Assembly (NCBI GenBank): GCA_002049455.2
Contig: KV918920.1
Location: forward strand, 1 to 64,000
Length of the DNA stretch: 64,000 nt
Direction of reading: 5' to 3'
From: Porphyra umbilicalis
Lineage: Eukaryota; Rhodophyta; Bangiophyceae; Bangiales; Bangiaceae
The translations under genes and the position numbers were made by a program. Shown here piece by piece: positions 1 to 10,785 of this stretch. Position 1 is the stretch's first letter. Every line of letters starts with the position of its first letter. The notes under the pieces were generated by a model. That model worked only from the letters and a program-made list of their open reading frames with translations. It was not told where the DNA came from and searched no databases.

Positions 1-2139
1 TACGACCGGTGCCACAGGAGGACGACCAGGCCCGGCCCGAGAATACTGTGCTGCACCGAGCACGGCTTGAGCTTCCGGCATCCAACAGGCAGCCGGGAAG
101 ACGTTCGGGTTGCGCGTGCGGGCTGCAAGCCGCTCAGCAAGGGCGTTGCTAGCGGCCGCCCTTTCCGCCGAAGACTGCGCCACCGAAGAGCCAGCACCCG
201 TGGAATACCCAGCCGGTGCCGAGCGCATGCGAGAATTGCCCACCGCAGATGAAGTCAAGGGCGAGGCCACACTGTTGGCCGGACCCCATGCGGCCCCGGC
301 GATTCCCATAGAAGGAGCGCCGGTGCTCACACCAGCGTTAATCTGCGGCAACGGAAGTGTCGCTGCAGCACCGTCCGTGTAGAGAGGGTAGCTACGAGAA
401 TTCCCGGGCACCGACACGGCACGACGCTTGGCCGTCGGACCAAAAGCCGCCGAGTTCCCTGTCATGGCCACCGACATGGCGGCGCGCACGTCTGCGCCCT
501 CAGTCGCAGACAAGACCCCGTTGTCCGCAGCACCATCGCCAATGGCATCGCCAACATCGGCTTGGTCGTCTTGTACGACATCGTCAGGACCGCCACCGAG
601 ACGGGGACCGATGTCGTCGAAATCTTGGTCATTGACGGAATCAGCGCCGTCATCGTCGGACTCGTGTACCGACGGAGGCGTGTCGGGATCAGCACACGTG
701 CTTGCCACTTGCATAACGGCTGCCTTGCGCACAAACGTCCGCCGAGGGCGACGAGGCAAGCTACTGTAGTGCTTTGTAGAGAACGGGGACCGCTGAGGCG
801 GAGGCATCCCCATCGTGCGTTGCTGCGAATGCACCAATGATATGGTCGAAGCGGGGCCGCCCACCCGCCGGAAGAACGCAGCCGGCGGTTCAACCACCGA
901 CGCGGCGGGCGGCGGTGCTTGTCCGTCATCCTCACGACACGAAGATGGCGCCGTCTCGTTCGGCACCGACGGGGGCCACGCCATGCTTAGCCGCTCTTCG
1001 CGGTCAGCGACGACAGCCGCAGCCACCACGTCTCGCGCCCGAGAGGCGTCGCCCATTCGGGCCTTGACCTCTGCCATGGCAGCCGCCGTCGCCTCGGACA
1101 GAGTCACGCGCCCACCGACGCGCGCCGCTCCACAAACCGGCAATTCCCCAGCAGCAGACGCTGCCCCGTTGACGCGCACCGCCTGTCCAACGGGCGCCTG
1201 CTCGCCAGCAGGCGGCACCCCGCCATCAGGAGGCGCCCCACCACTAAACGGCTCCTCGCCAGCGGGTGCCGCCCCGCCGACGGGCGCGCGCCCGCCAAAG
1301 CACCCCATCCCGCCGACGGGCGCCGCCCCGCCGATGGGCGCCACCCCGCCATCGGACGCCACCTCGCCGACGGGCGCCGCCCCGCCAACGAGCGCCACCT
1401 GACCGACGGTGTCCACCCCGCCGACGGGCGCCAACCCGCCAACGGTCACTGCCACGCCGACGGGCGCCGCCCCGCCGAGATGCACAGCCCCGCCGGCGGG
1501 CGCCGCCCCGCCGACGGGCGCCGTCCCGCCAACGGTCACCGCCCCACCGACGGACGCCGTCCCGCCGACGGGCGCCACCCCACCAACGGTCGCCACCTCG
1601 CCGACGGGCGCCGCTGCGCCAACAAACATGTCCATGCCAGCAGGCGCCGTCCCGTCTACGGACGCCGCCTGGTCGGCCAGCACGAAGGTAGACGTTGCCC
1701 CACCGACTGCGGCCGCCACGCCGTCCGGTACCGGGACAAAAGCCGCGGCAGCGACAGCCGACGCGTCCTCGTGTAGGACCTCCATTTTTTGCTCGTAGAG
1801 GGCCACACCGAGGGCGCCCTTGAACTTGAGCAGCGGCTGCTTCGTGCCGGTGCCGGGGGCACCGCCCGACGCGACGGGAAGTGCCAGCGGGCGCGTCGGC
1901 GAGCTCTTGACGCCAAAGTGATCGCCGACGTGGCTTGTGGCGCCAGCCGGACCCTTGCCGTTGCCCGACAGCACGACGTCGACGACCTCAACCGCGTCCA
2001 CGTCGATGACCTCCACCACACCCACGTCAACGACCTCGAGGGCGTCCACGTCGATGACCTCGTTCTCCGCCGCCGTCGCCATAAGCGACGGTGAGACGTC
2101 ACCCACGCCCGAGTTGCCACTGCTGCCACGAGCCGCCAT
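1..2139 (-). CDS. Hypothetical repeat-rich protein, C-terminus beyond window
   Basis: Reading the minus strand from the ATG at 2137-2139 gives 713 uninterrupted codons to base 1, so the 3' end lies outside the window. No in-frame ATG was seen in the 40 or so bases just upstream. Residues 27-57 hold four 8-residue repeats of the type EVIDVDAL/EVVDVGVV, which resemble SUMO-interacting motifs (hydrophobic core next to acidic residues). A region of about 150 residues (DNA about 1175-1630) is made of some 25 hexapeptides such as VGGVAP and VGGTAS, fitting the [LIV]-[GAED]-x-x-[STAV]-x rule of left-handed beta-helix proteins. The rest is Ala/Ser/Pro-rich with an acidic stretch (SDDDGADSVNDQDFDD) and a short basic patch (RRPRRTF). 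I recognise no enzyme domain. The function is unknown, and SUMO binding or a beta-helix fold is inference. Introns cannot be excluded. Confidence 0.6.
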   Translation of the reverse strand, partial: MAARGSSGNSGVGDVSPSLMATAAENEVIDVDALEVVDVGVVEVIDVDAVEVVDVVLSGNGKGPAGATSHVGDHFGVKSSPTRPLALPVASGGAPGTGTKQPLLKFKGALGVALYEQKMEVLHEDASAVAAAAFVPVPDGVAAAVGGATSTFVLADQAASVDGTAPAGMDMFVGAAAPVGEVATVGGVAPVGGTASVGGAVTVGGTAPVGGAAPAGGAVHLGGAAPVGVAVTVGGLAPVGGVDTVGQVALVGGAAPVGEVASDGGVAPIGGAAPVGGMGCFGGRAPVGGAAPAGEEPFSGGAPPDGGVPPAGEQAPVGQAVRVNGAASAAGELPVCGAARVGGRVTLSEATAAAMAEVKARMGDASRARDVVAAAVVADREERLSMAWPPSVPNETAPSSCREDDGQAPPPAASVVEPPAAFFRRVGGPASTISLVHSQQRTMGMPPPQRSPFSTKHYSSLPRRPRRTFVRKAAVMQVASTCADPDTPPSVHESDDDGADSVNDQDFDDIGPRLGGGPDDVVQDDQADVGDAIGDGAADNGVLSATEGADVRAAMSVAMTGNSAAFGPTAKRRAVSVPGNSRSYPLYTDGAAATLPLPQINAGVSTGAPSMGIAGAAWGPANSVASPLTSSAVGNSRMRSAPAGYSTGAGSSVAQSSAERAAASNALAERLAARTRNPNVFPAACWMPEAQAVLGAAQYSRAGPGRPPVAPVV
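1175..1630 (-). repeat. 18-bp coding minisatellite
   Basis: The plus strand repeats variants of CCGCCGACGGGCGCCGCC about 25 times with substitutions but no frame loss. On the minus strand each unit is one hexapeptide of the left-edge gene. The absence of indels that are not multiples of 18 suggests selection for the coding frame. Confidence 0.8.
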
Positions 2140-3969
2140 TACGGATGCCAAACTCAGCGAGGGTCTGCGACAAAGAGGGGGGGGGGGGGGCACGCGACCA
2201 GGTCGCGCGCCAGGAGAAAGTACGTATGGGACAAAAGGACGGCGGGGAAGGTGGAGACAGGCGGCGGACCAGGAGGGGAGCAACAGAACTCAGACGCAGA
2301 CCAAACCGCGACACCGCGGCTACATGTACTCGTCGCGCCGAGTGGGGAACCACCCGATAGCCGGGGCCGAGGAGGTCCGCGCGAGGACCCCTGCAACGCA
2401 TCAAGCCCGGCGAGTAGCAGTGAGTGTCGCGGCAAGACACAGGCGCCTCCCCCCACCCGGCCGTCACGCCAGGACGCACCGCCCTTCCCGATGCGCACCC
2501 GCGACCACCGGAAGGACACCAACTGTCTGTCGCCCATGCCCACCCACCACCTCGCCTAGCCCTCCAGCCATGACCACTGATGACCCATGTGGGCGCCGGT
2601 GCGCCTCCACCAATCACACCCACCGGAAAGCGACGGTCATGGGCGTACACCCACCCGATGCGGTACGGGCGGTGCGGGAGCAAGCCCAGGCCACCGCCAT
2701 AACTGGCTGCGGTGTGCCCTCCCCGTGGGTGGTTCAGGCCGAGGGTACGGCACAGCAGCGTGAACTGTGCGCCGTACCGGGAACGAAGGGTGTGCCAGGC
2801 ACCCACCGACGGTCCCGCCACCGTAGACGCCATACGGGACGACGCAGCATCCACTCGCGGGCGCCACAGATCGGGGGGAAGGGGGGGCGGGACGTGGCAT
2901 GCCCCGGGGCACTGGCAGACGCCGGTGCAGAGTGGGGATGGCACCGCAAACACAAGGACAGTGCCACGGTCACATGGAGAGCGTCGGGGGCGAAGCGAGG
3001 GAGCGTGGGGTGGGGGGGCACATGCACACAGAGAGTGTCGTTGGACCGACGAAGGTGGATGTCGGGAACGTACACGAGAGGGGGGGGCGGCGACCTTGGA
3101 AGCATTGGGGAGGGGGGAGCGAGAGCACCCGAAAGGGAAAGGGGGGCCGCCTAGCTCATGGGGAGCGGTCGGCGTGGGTCGCACGCGGTGGGAGGCGGCG
3201 AAGGGGGCTCGCCGGCTTGGGTGAGGCGGCCGACGTGGAAGGCTGTCGGCGGCCACGGTCGAAAAAGCTTCCCAGAGAATCGTACCATAAACTGTCTTTC
3301 CAAGTGCAATTTGTTCTCCGCAGTCCAGAGAGGGCGACGCCCGCATCGTCTCAGCCGGGCAGGCTATATGTGACAGACACAGTGATATGCGCCAATGAAG
3401 TGACACACGGCCAGATTACCGAAACCGAGGCAAATTTTCACATTCGATGTACTGGTGCTACAGGGGCTCGCCACCAATATTGTCACTAGAGTTGTCGGCG
3501 GAAGTCCATGCCTCTTTGGGCAACTGTCTTACTGCGGGAGCCACGTGCTGTCCAGAAACGAGTCTCTCCCAGCCTGGACGTCGACTAGAACCCGATGCAC
3601 TCGCCGAAGACAACGTGCGCTTACTCGCCGCCCCGAGCTGGCTCCCGGTCGCCGGCCACTTAGCAGTCCGAGCACATTGTACGTTCAAGTTCTGAGCCTG
3701 CATTTCGTCGTGACCGCCTGCAGGAGATGGGGACGTCCGACGGTTTTTGGAGCACGGATTGGGTCGACGTTTGTTGTGACGCGCGTCCTCGCATGCCACG
3801 CTTTGCTCGGCAGTCAGTCGACAACAGAGACTGACTCGCACTGTTTTGTCGGTCGATCACTAGCGACTGACACTCTGTACGATGTACCAGATGCCCGAGC
3901 TTCTCTGAGCTACGGCCGCTTCTCCCTCCCGCCCCCGCCTCCCCACCGCCCCCCCGTCCACCACGCAAC
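2140..3969. other. Intergenic spacer between divergent genes
   Basis: The spacer is GC- and G-rich, with a run of about 12 G at 2178-2189. Long open frames exist on both strands, but they overlap each other, are arginine- and proline-rich and show no domain, as expected from few stop codons in GC-rich DNA. The two flanking genes point away from each other, so promoters for both probably lie here. I saw no clear core promoter motif. Confidence 0.4.
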
Positions 3970-6900
3970 ATGGATGGAGGTGTGGACGCCGACGATGCTG
4001 GCGTCCGGTGGAGGTGCTGGTTTTGTATTCGGGAGTTCGCCGCCAAGGCGACCCGGAACCACCATATGAGCGCCCGGCACCCACATTGCAACCGGTTGGT
4101 GCCCCCGCAAGGGTTCATTGACCTACACCTGCAGTACTCGGCCGTCGAGCACCGTCGCGGCGCGGTAGTCGGCGAGTCGTCTGTTGCCCGCGGTGTTATC
4201 GACGTCGGCGCCGGCGCCGCGTCGGTGACGTCGCCCGCCCCGGGCATGCCACCGGGTCCTGGTGACTGTGTCGAGGACGGGCCATCTTCTACGACAAATC
4301 CTACTCTCGGTGGCCTGGGTGTCGTTCGTGTGCCGGTGGATGGGTATACGCGCGGGACGCTGCCGGTGCGCAGGCCGCGCACTGTCTTCCAAACCTCTAC
4401 CGTCGCACGCATTCGAGCGTATTACGAGGCAATGCCCGAGGCGAGCCGGACTAAGCGCATTGTGCCCCCGTCTGTCGGGGAACTTCCATCTCGGTTCAAC
4501 ACGCCGCTGCTACGGCAAATTCTAAAGTTTGCCCTGAGCGCTGGGGGAGCTGGGCTGTCGCAAGCAGACCAGCGTTGGTACGCTTCGGTGATGTTGTTGG
4601 TGGAGCGAGGGGGTGTGCCACGCCCCCCGCTGGACGAGCGTCACGATGGCGGTCGTCGGCGGAAGCGTACTCGTGGTGCCGCGCTGGTCGGCAACGCATG
4701 TCGGTCGCCAACAAACGGCGGGGGCGACGACATGGGCTCGACTGGCAGGGGAGGGGAAGCCTCTGGGAACGAGGTAGGCGAAGTCGAGCGCAACTTCCCG
4801 ACCAAGATTGCGTTCGTCGCCGCTGTGCGCGACGAGCAGCGGCGTGTCTTGTCAAAGCTTTGCTGGGACGAGACCCCCCTGGTGGTGGAGGGGGCGTCCT
4901 ACCTATTCTACTCCCGGGACCTGCTCATTGTCGCGCTGGACCTGCTGAAGAATGCGCGGCACGTGCAACTCTGGGGCGAGGAGCTTGGCGTGGGACCTGA
5001 TGGGACGCGGCTCCGGTCAGACATGATGGACAGCGACCTGCTTCTGTCGGAGGAGGTCATCGTGCGCCGTCGCCACGGGTCAAACTCCTTTGTCCTGGCC
5101 GTCCAGCTCTTCATTGACGAAGCCGTGGTCTCGTGGTCCGGTGCACACTACATATACCCTGTTCGGGCCCGCGTGCTCAACGTTCGTGACCGGGCGGTGC
5201 AGTGGGTTACGGTCGGTTATGTGCCCCATGTCGGAAAGCCGGTCGCCCGCACGGCGGCTGCTCGCCGCCGTGCAAGCGACACCCGCAACGGCGTCCTGCA
5301 GCGGTGCATTGCCGTTCTTTTGCGGCGGTTTGTGGGAGCAAGCCAAGACGGCGTCGCCGTCGAGTTCCCCGGCCGACGTGCGTTGACCGCTGTTCCGCGC
5401 TTCGTGGGCCTGGTCACCGACCAGCTCGCCGAGCGTTCCCTCGTTTGTCTTATTGGCAACGCCTGTGAATTTTTCTGCTCGCATTGCGTTGTGCGCCGTG
5501 ACGTGGCGGGTGGGCCAAACGGCGTCGGTGCAGCGGCTCGCGACGTGACAGCCGTGTTGGACGCCCAATTGCAAGGAGCAATCGCGCGTGACGCTGACCC
5601 GCGCCCGTCACTTCGCAACCAGTTGCGGGCGGCGCATAGCGCACTTGCTTTTGTGCCTGCTATCGGCGCAGTGTGGGGCATGGCGACCGACAACAAGCGG
5701 CTGTACGACGTCATATCCTTTGACCTTCTACACGTGTGGAAGCTCGGCGTCGTGCGGACGGTGACGCAACGCTTACCCTCCTTCTTGGGTGTCGCATGTG
5801 CGGGCCAGGACGCTCGTCTCGGTCCGGTGCCATCGGTTTTGGAGGCCCTCAATCTGCGGGCCTGGGAGATGGGGCATCTTTGTGTACCGTCCCCGACACC
5901 TCCTGGGTACGTACTCGCACTCTCTTCTCTCTCTTTGGCTGGCCTCTGGTGTTCAGCACATGCCCTATGGCCTTAACAGCGGGACCGTCGCACCACCAGA
6001 GGTGTCACAATGAGGGTGGGAGCGGGGAGTCATTGTGACGATCGTGGCTCTGCGGCGGTTCCCATGACCATACCTGCAGTACGCGTTGCCTGTGGCGTGT
6101 GGCTACCCACTTGGATGGGTGACAGGCTTGGGCGAGTGCATCACGACACAAGCAACTGACACTCTCTTGTGCTACTCAAGTATCTCGTTCCTCCCCATCA
6201 TCTGCTCTGTTCGATCTGTGTACAGCTTTTTTGTGCCACCGGAAGAGAAGCAGCTACAAATGACGGGCAGGCAGTGGCGGTACGGCCTGGTTATGATGCC
6301 TCATATGCTTGCAGGGGTTGGCGGACCCGCAGAAGGGCGCCCCGCGCGACACGCGGATGCCGCGCCAGCACAAGTGGCGGCGGCCTCACACCAATCGACC
6401 GGTGACACCGACGAGCTCGATGACGGCCACGGACCGGATGGTGCCGTGCTAGAGCCGGCCGACGAGGTACTACCAGACCCAGTTGTACCAGACGTGACCA
6501 CTTCCACCAGGTACCGGCAGGTGTATGGCAACATCCCGTTGCACCGCGCGGTGTTGGACGTCTTCTGTCGGATGGCTGTGCTCGGGGGGCGGTTGATGGG
6601 TGACAACGTGGCTGATACAACCAGAATGACAGAGCAGCAGATGCGCGACCTCGCCGACGAGGCGTGCGACCTCATCATCAACCGTGTGGACCTCCTGTTC
6701 GGGCCGATGCACACGTCCAAGGCCCATCGACTGGCCAACCACCTTCTCGTGGCCCTCCTACGCAACGGGAACTTGTGGGAGGGCGACACCAGCGAGAACG
6801 AGAGTCTCCACGGTCCCTGCAAGAGAATGTACTCGCGCACCAACAAGCGCGGGCCCACAATCGTGTTGCAGATGATGCGGGCCAGCGAGACCCAAAACGA

Positions 6901-7633
6901 GGTGCTACGCGAGCTCAAAGACCTGGAGGACGAGACGAGGGAAGAAGATGGCGGTTTGTTCGACCTGCTCGACGGGAATGTCGACGAAGGCGACGAGCCG
7001 ACAGAGTCGGTGCATCTGCTGCCAAGGTCCGACCGGGGCCAGCGGCTCACGGTCTCAGACGTCCAGGCGCTACCGGGTATGGGGGCGCTTGGCGAGCTGC
7101 TCGACAAGAACCCCGACTGCTCCCTCGTGGTGACCTCGTCCTTCTCGTTCTACTGCACCTTTGAGTGGGGTGCTCCTTCGGTAGTCCAGACGGCGTGCGC
7201 GAGCGACAGCTACCTCGGCAAGCCGCGGTACGACTACATCTGGTACACAGACATGGACGGACAACGGGAACTGGGCTGGGTACGCCTCGTCGTGCGGATG
7301 CTGGGCGGAGCGCAGGACGACTTTGCCGTCGTGCGGCGCCTCGAGCCGGTTGCACCCATAGCACAGTGCGCTTTGTCGCGGTCGGGCTGTAGGCGAATGG
7401 CGTGGCGCTTTGACACCCCTGCTGATGACTGGCCTTTGCTTCACTGTGTGCCCCTGTGTCAAGTGCTACGCATTGAGCATGTCGTGCCGGACTTTGAAGA
7501 CCTGTGTGATCGTCACGGGCTCCGCGCTGTGCCATCCAACACGCCTGATACCGCTGCCGAGCGTCATGCGCAGCGCTTCTTCACCAACAGCTTCTACCCG
7601 TTCACGTCCCGCGTTCTCAACCCTAGCAGCTAG
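3970..7633 (+). CDS. CACTA/Plavaka-type transposase, two exons
   Basis: Transposase of a cut-and-paste DNA element in the CACTA (EnSpm) superfamily, closest in pattern to fungal Plavaka proteins. Exon 1 (3970-5906) starts at an ATG in good context (AACATGG). It has an N-terminal C2H2-like finger (CWFCIREFAAKATRNHHMSA), a central region with VQLFIDEAVVSWSGAHYIYP, a cysteine motif CEFFCSHC, and the family-typical FDLLHVWKLGV. Exon 2 (6226-7633) carries PMHTSKAHRLANHL and TSENESLHGPCKRMYSRTNK, matching the family block with N-E-x-x-HGP-x-K, and ends in a charged C-terminal domain. Joining the exons gives about 1,114 residues, within the family's usual size. The frame is open, so the protein may be functional. 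I found no convincing terminal inverted repeats, so the element boundaries are unknown. Family assignment is by motif memory. Confidence 0.72.
5907..6225 (+). other. Predicted intron of the Plavaka-type gene
   Basis: A strong donor (CTGG|GTACGT) at 5907 and a pyrimidine-rich acceptor (TGTGTACAG|C) ending at 6225 bound a 319-nt intron. Splicing joins GG+C into a glycine codon and keeps the frame from ...PTPPG into FFVPPEEKQLQMTGRQWR. Without splicing the first frame stops at 5976, cutting off the conserved NE-HGP block. The exon join is inferred from sequence only. Confidence 0.65.
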
Positions 7634-7649
7634 TACACGTCCTACGGTG

Positions 7650-8210
7650 GCGGGGGAGGGCGTTGGCGGCGGGGGAGGGCGACGGCGGCGGGGGAGGGTG
7701 CTACCCGGTGAGCGACGGTAGCGCTCGTGGGTGTTGGCGGCGCCGGTCGGCATTAGCGGCGGGGCAGGGCGGCGGTGGCGCCGGTCGGTGTTGGTTGTGC
7801 CGGCGGGCGACGGTGGCGCCGCCGGGTGTTGGTGGCGCCGGTGAGTGTTGGCGGCGCCGGTGCGTGTTGACGGCGCCGGTGGGAGTTGGTGGCGCTGGCG
7901 GGAGTTTGTGGCGCCGGCGGGAGTTTGTGGCGCCGGCGGGAGGTGGTGGCGCCGGTGCGTGTTGGCGGCGCCGGTGGGAGTTGGCGGCGCCGGTGGGAGT
8001 TGGTGGCGCCGGCGGGAGTTGGCGGCGGGGGAGGGCGGCGGTGGCGCCGGTCGGTGTTGGCGTCGGGCGAGGGCGCCGCCGGTGGGAGTTGGCGGCGGGG
8101 GAGGGCGGCGGTGGCGCCGGTCGGTGTTGGCGTCGGGCGAGGGCGGCGGTGGCGAGTGCAGGAGTTGGCGGCGGGGGAGGGCGGCGGTGGCGCCGGCATC
8201 AATGTCAGCA
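7650..8210 (+). repeat. 19-bp GC-rich minisatellite
   Basis: Tandem variants of GGCGGCGCCGGTGGGAGTT (19 bp), mixed with GGCGGGGGAGGGC blocks, begin just after the transposase stop. A 19-bp period cannot keep a reading frame, so the long open frames across it are not coding. The G-run spacing could allow G-quadruplex formation. It may be a subterminal region of the preceding transposon. Confidence 0.8.
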
Positions 8211-8235
8211 AGGGGGGTGTGAACGCTGTCGGTAG

Positions 8236-8933
8236 GGAGGTGAGCGTACGCGAGCATCTATCAGCTGGCTGCTTCAGCGTGTTGAGCGAATTTGTGTCCA
8301 TGGGGGGTGGCACCAGCGCCGGTGTGGCGGTGGCGGTGGTGGGGGTGGCGGTGACACTGCTACCGCCGCCACGACCACCACATCTGTGGAGGCGCTGAGC
8401 AACCTACATACCAACTTCGCGTGTGTCTCTTCAGTCCCACCGCTCGCCGCCCATGAAAACTAAAACGGCCATACCATGGCGTCGACAAAGCTGCTTTTCT
8501 TATGGTGCAGAAGCACAACCAAGCGCTGCGATGAAGGCAAAGACAGTGCCGTACCTCGGCGCGGTCGAAAGACGTAGTGTCCTGTTCTCTTTTAGCATGC
8601 TGGTACGCGCTCTCTCGAAAGTTTCAAACTACTCCGGCGTCATTGGCGCCGTCGGGTGGGGTCGCGTCTGCAGGCAGTGCCGCTGGGCGACTTCAAGTCT
8701 CGTCAGGCTCTGCTAAGGATCCTAATACAGGACAAACAGCCTACTACCCGTCTTAACACGGACGAGCCACACGAGATCCACACGAGGTCGACGAATCTGC
8801 ATGGCCCCTTCTCGAGAGTGACCAACAGAGACGCCCAATAGAATCGCGGTTTATCGGGGGTTTGTCGCCCGAACTGACGTCTCAACAGATGGGCGATTGT
8901 TGTCGTGTTGCCAAACAAGCAATTTCATTCGCC
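8236..8933. other. No gene seen
   Basis: About 700 bases of mixed composition with only short open frames and no recognisable domain, repeat or RNA gene. A GTAGTG at 8574-8579 could be a decayed CACTA-type end, but the match is too short to support. Confidence 0.4.
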
Positions 8934-9705
8934 GTTCTGTTGAGCTTCCCCGTGCAGCGACGACCGCCGCGACGGGTCGACGCGGCCGCACCCCCCCCGA
9001 CGGGGGGCCGTCTGCGAGGGGGGGTGCCCCCCGCCCCCGCCCCCGCCGCCGCCGCCGCCGCTTGCGGGGGCGCCCACACGCGGCGCACGTCGGCACGTGC
9101 GCGCGGGGGGCCCCCCCTCGGGTGCCCCCGGAAGGCGCGCCGACCGCGGCCGCGCGGGGGGGGCGAGGCGGGACCGCCCGCCGCCGCGGCGGCCGCGTGC
9201 GGTCGCCCGGTCGGCGCCGCCGGGGCGGCGTCGCACGGGCGACGCGTGGCGCTCGGGGGGGGGGGGGTGGCGCCCCGCCGCGCGCGTGCAGCACCGGCCG
9301 CCGAGGGGGCGGGGCAGCGGGGGGGGGGGGGGGGGGGGGGGGGGGCGACGACCCGACACCCCAAAACGCCCGCGCGGCGCGTCGCTGGGAGCCGCGTCGA
9401 GGGCGCGGGGCGGGGCGCGCGGCGCCGCGTCGGCGGCCGCGCCGCGCCGCGCGTGCGCGCGCGCGCGCGCCGCGACGGCGGCGGGTCGGGGCGGCACCCC
9501 GGGGGGGGGGGCGCCCGGCGGGCGGGCGGGGGTGGTTGCTGGTGCCCCCACCGTGCGCGCGGGGGCTGGACGCAGGGCGGGCGCGCCGCCACGGCTTGGC
9601 GAGAAAGGGAAGGGAGGGACCGGGGGGGGGGGGGGGCGGGTGGGCGTCGGCGGGGGGGCCGACGCGCCCGCCACGCGCCCCCGCTTGCGCGCCCATGCGC
9701 GTGAA
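8934..9705. other. Extreme-GC island with long G runs
   Basis: Nearly pure G+C with many homopolymer runs, the longest 27 G at 9319-9345, plus alternating CG/GC stretches (about 9453-9470). All six frames are open for long distances only because stop codons cannot form. The encoded peptides are Arg/Pro/Gly/Ala-rich and unsupported as proteins. Assembly accuracy here is doubtful. Confidence 0.75.
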
Positions 9706-9922
9706 GCAAGCTGTGACTAAAGTTTCGGCTGGCTACAGTAGCTAGCTAGTAGGAGCAAACAAAACAAACCCATCATCCGTCGGTCCGCCATGACCATTGG
9801 CGGCGGCGGCCGCTACAACCGGGCTCGGCGCACGTGGGGCACCCCGCGGGTCACGGGAAGGCGGGGTGGCTGATCACCAACCCCACCCCCCGCCACCCCT
9901 CCCTGTGTGCGTCTCAGCCTGC

Positions 9923-10288
9923 TCAATCATCGTCTGACTCTGGCATGGGCGGCCGCCCGCCACCGTGCTTCGCGTCCCCCATGGCCGGCCACACCAGGGT
10001 CATCCGCACGGTCGTTGCGAACCCCCCTTCCGGGGCATCCTCGAAAAACAAGACCCCCGTCGCCGTGCCCTCCGCCGGCGGGTGGATGCTGTCATCCAAC
10101 ACCGTGTCCGCGGCGATCGCGCAGCCGCCCGACGGCGCGCACAGGAGCGGCGCGCGGGTGGCCAGCCGCGCGATGGTCGGTGCCGCGCCACGCTGCCCCG
10201 GGAAGACGACGTAGGAGTAGAGGAGGATGGATTCGCCCCCCAACCTGACGCCTTTGCGGCCGCCCCACGCGCCGCGGAGGGTCAGGTT
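9923..10288 (-). CDS. C-terminal exon of putative secreted protein
   Basis: A minus-strand frame entering at about 10288 reads NLTLRGAWGGRKGVRLGGES, continues through YVVFPGQRGAAPTIARLATR and TVRMTLVWPAMGDAKHGGG, and ends PESDDD at the TGA at 9923-9925. It follows a possible splice acceptor (CTCTCCTCATAG). The alternating hydrophobic pattern suggests a beta-rich domain. It lies on the same strand as, and downstream of, the duplicated internal exon (10848-13392) and the signal-peptide exon (13765-14365), so these could be parts of one gene. I recognise no family. Exon linkage is inference. Confidence 0.4.
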   Translation of the reverse strand, partial: NLTLRGAWGGRKGVRLGGESILLYSYVVFPGQRGAAPTIARLATRAPLLCAPSGGCAIAADTVLDDSIHPPAEGTATGVLFFEDAPEGGFATTVRMTLVWPAMGDAKHGGGRPPMPESDDD

Positions 10289-10321
10289 ACTACTATGAGG
10301 AGAGAGAGCCCGCGGATGCCA

Positions 10322-10785
10322 TGTGACGTTGTCTTTAGTTGTTGAGCTGCAGACGAAATAAAACATAAATCCGGAAACGTCCAGAAGAAAGAGTAAGTAC
10401 AAAGAGAGTCCTCGCTTGTACGAAAAACAATGGGTTGTGCGCACGGGGGCGCACTCTCCGTCCCGGGGTGGGAGGGAGGGAGGGCGGAAAAACAGCGGAC
10501 GTGGGGATCCCAGGGAGTGTTCGGGAGTGCCGCGGGCGGCGTCTCCTTAAGCCGACTGGAGGCGGATCCGGACACCCCGGCCGTGTGGCTACGGGCGAGG
10601 GGCTGCTCAGGGCAGCTGAGTGCCACAGGAAACGGATTTCCTGTGGGATCCGATCCTCTCAGATATCCCCTGTGGGGAATGGGAACGAGCCCATTCCCCT
10701 GTCACGATGCTAAGTTCTTTCGCCCCACCCCGCGTTAGTCGACGCCCGTGGTATTAAATAACCGTCGGACAAGACAATACGGAGG
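10322..10785. other. 464-bp insertion between 37-bp direct repeats
   Basis: The 37 bases at 10285-10321 (GGTTACTACTATGAGGAGAG...) recur exactly at 10786-10822, bracketing 464 bases. Removing the insertion and one repeat would leave a short intron-like joint in the secreted-protein gene. The right half (10483-10785) is the first copy of the 0.3-kb repeat that also occurs at 11968 and 13454. Confidence 0.6.

Noticed and set aside
1937-3406. Two long opposing frames (over 400 codons each) in the left spacer
   Set aside because: They overlap each other and the left-edge gene, have biased Arg/Pro composition and no domain.
7663-8398. Glycine-rich plus-strand proteins of 120-190 codons
   Set aside because: They arise from the 19-bp minisatellite, which changes frame every unit.
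3484-8579. CACTA ends for the Plavaka-like element (CACTAGAG at 3484, GTAGTG at 8574)
   Set aside because: Only about five bases match and no target duplication was found.
8851-9745. Six overlapping frames of 200-280 codons
   Set aside because: Extreme GC content removes stop codons in every frame; the products are Arg/Pro/Gly low complexity.
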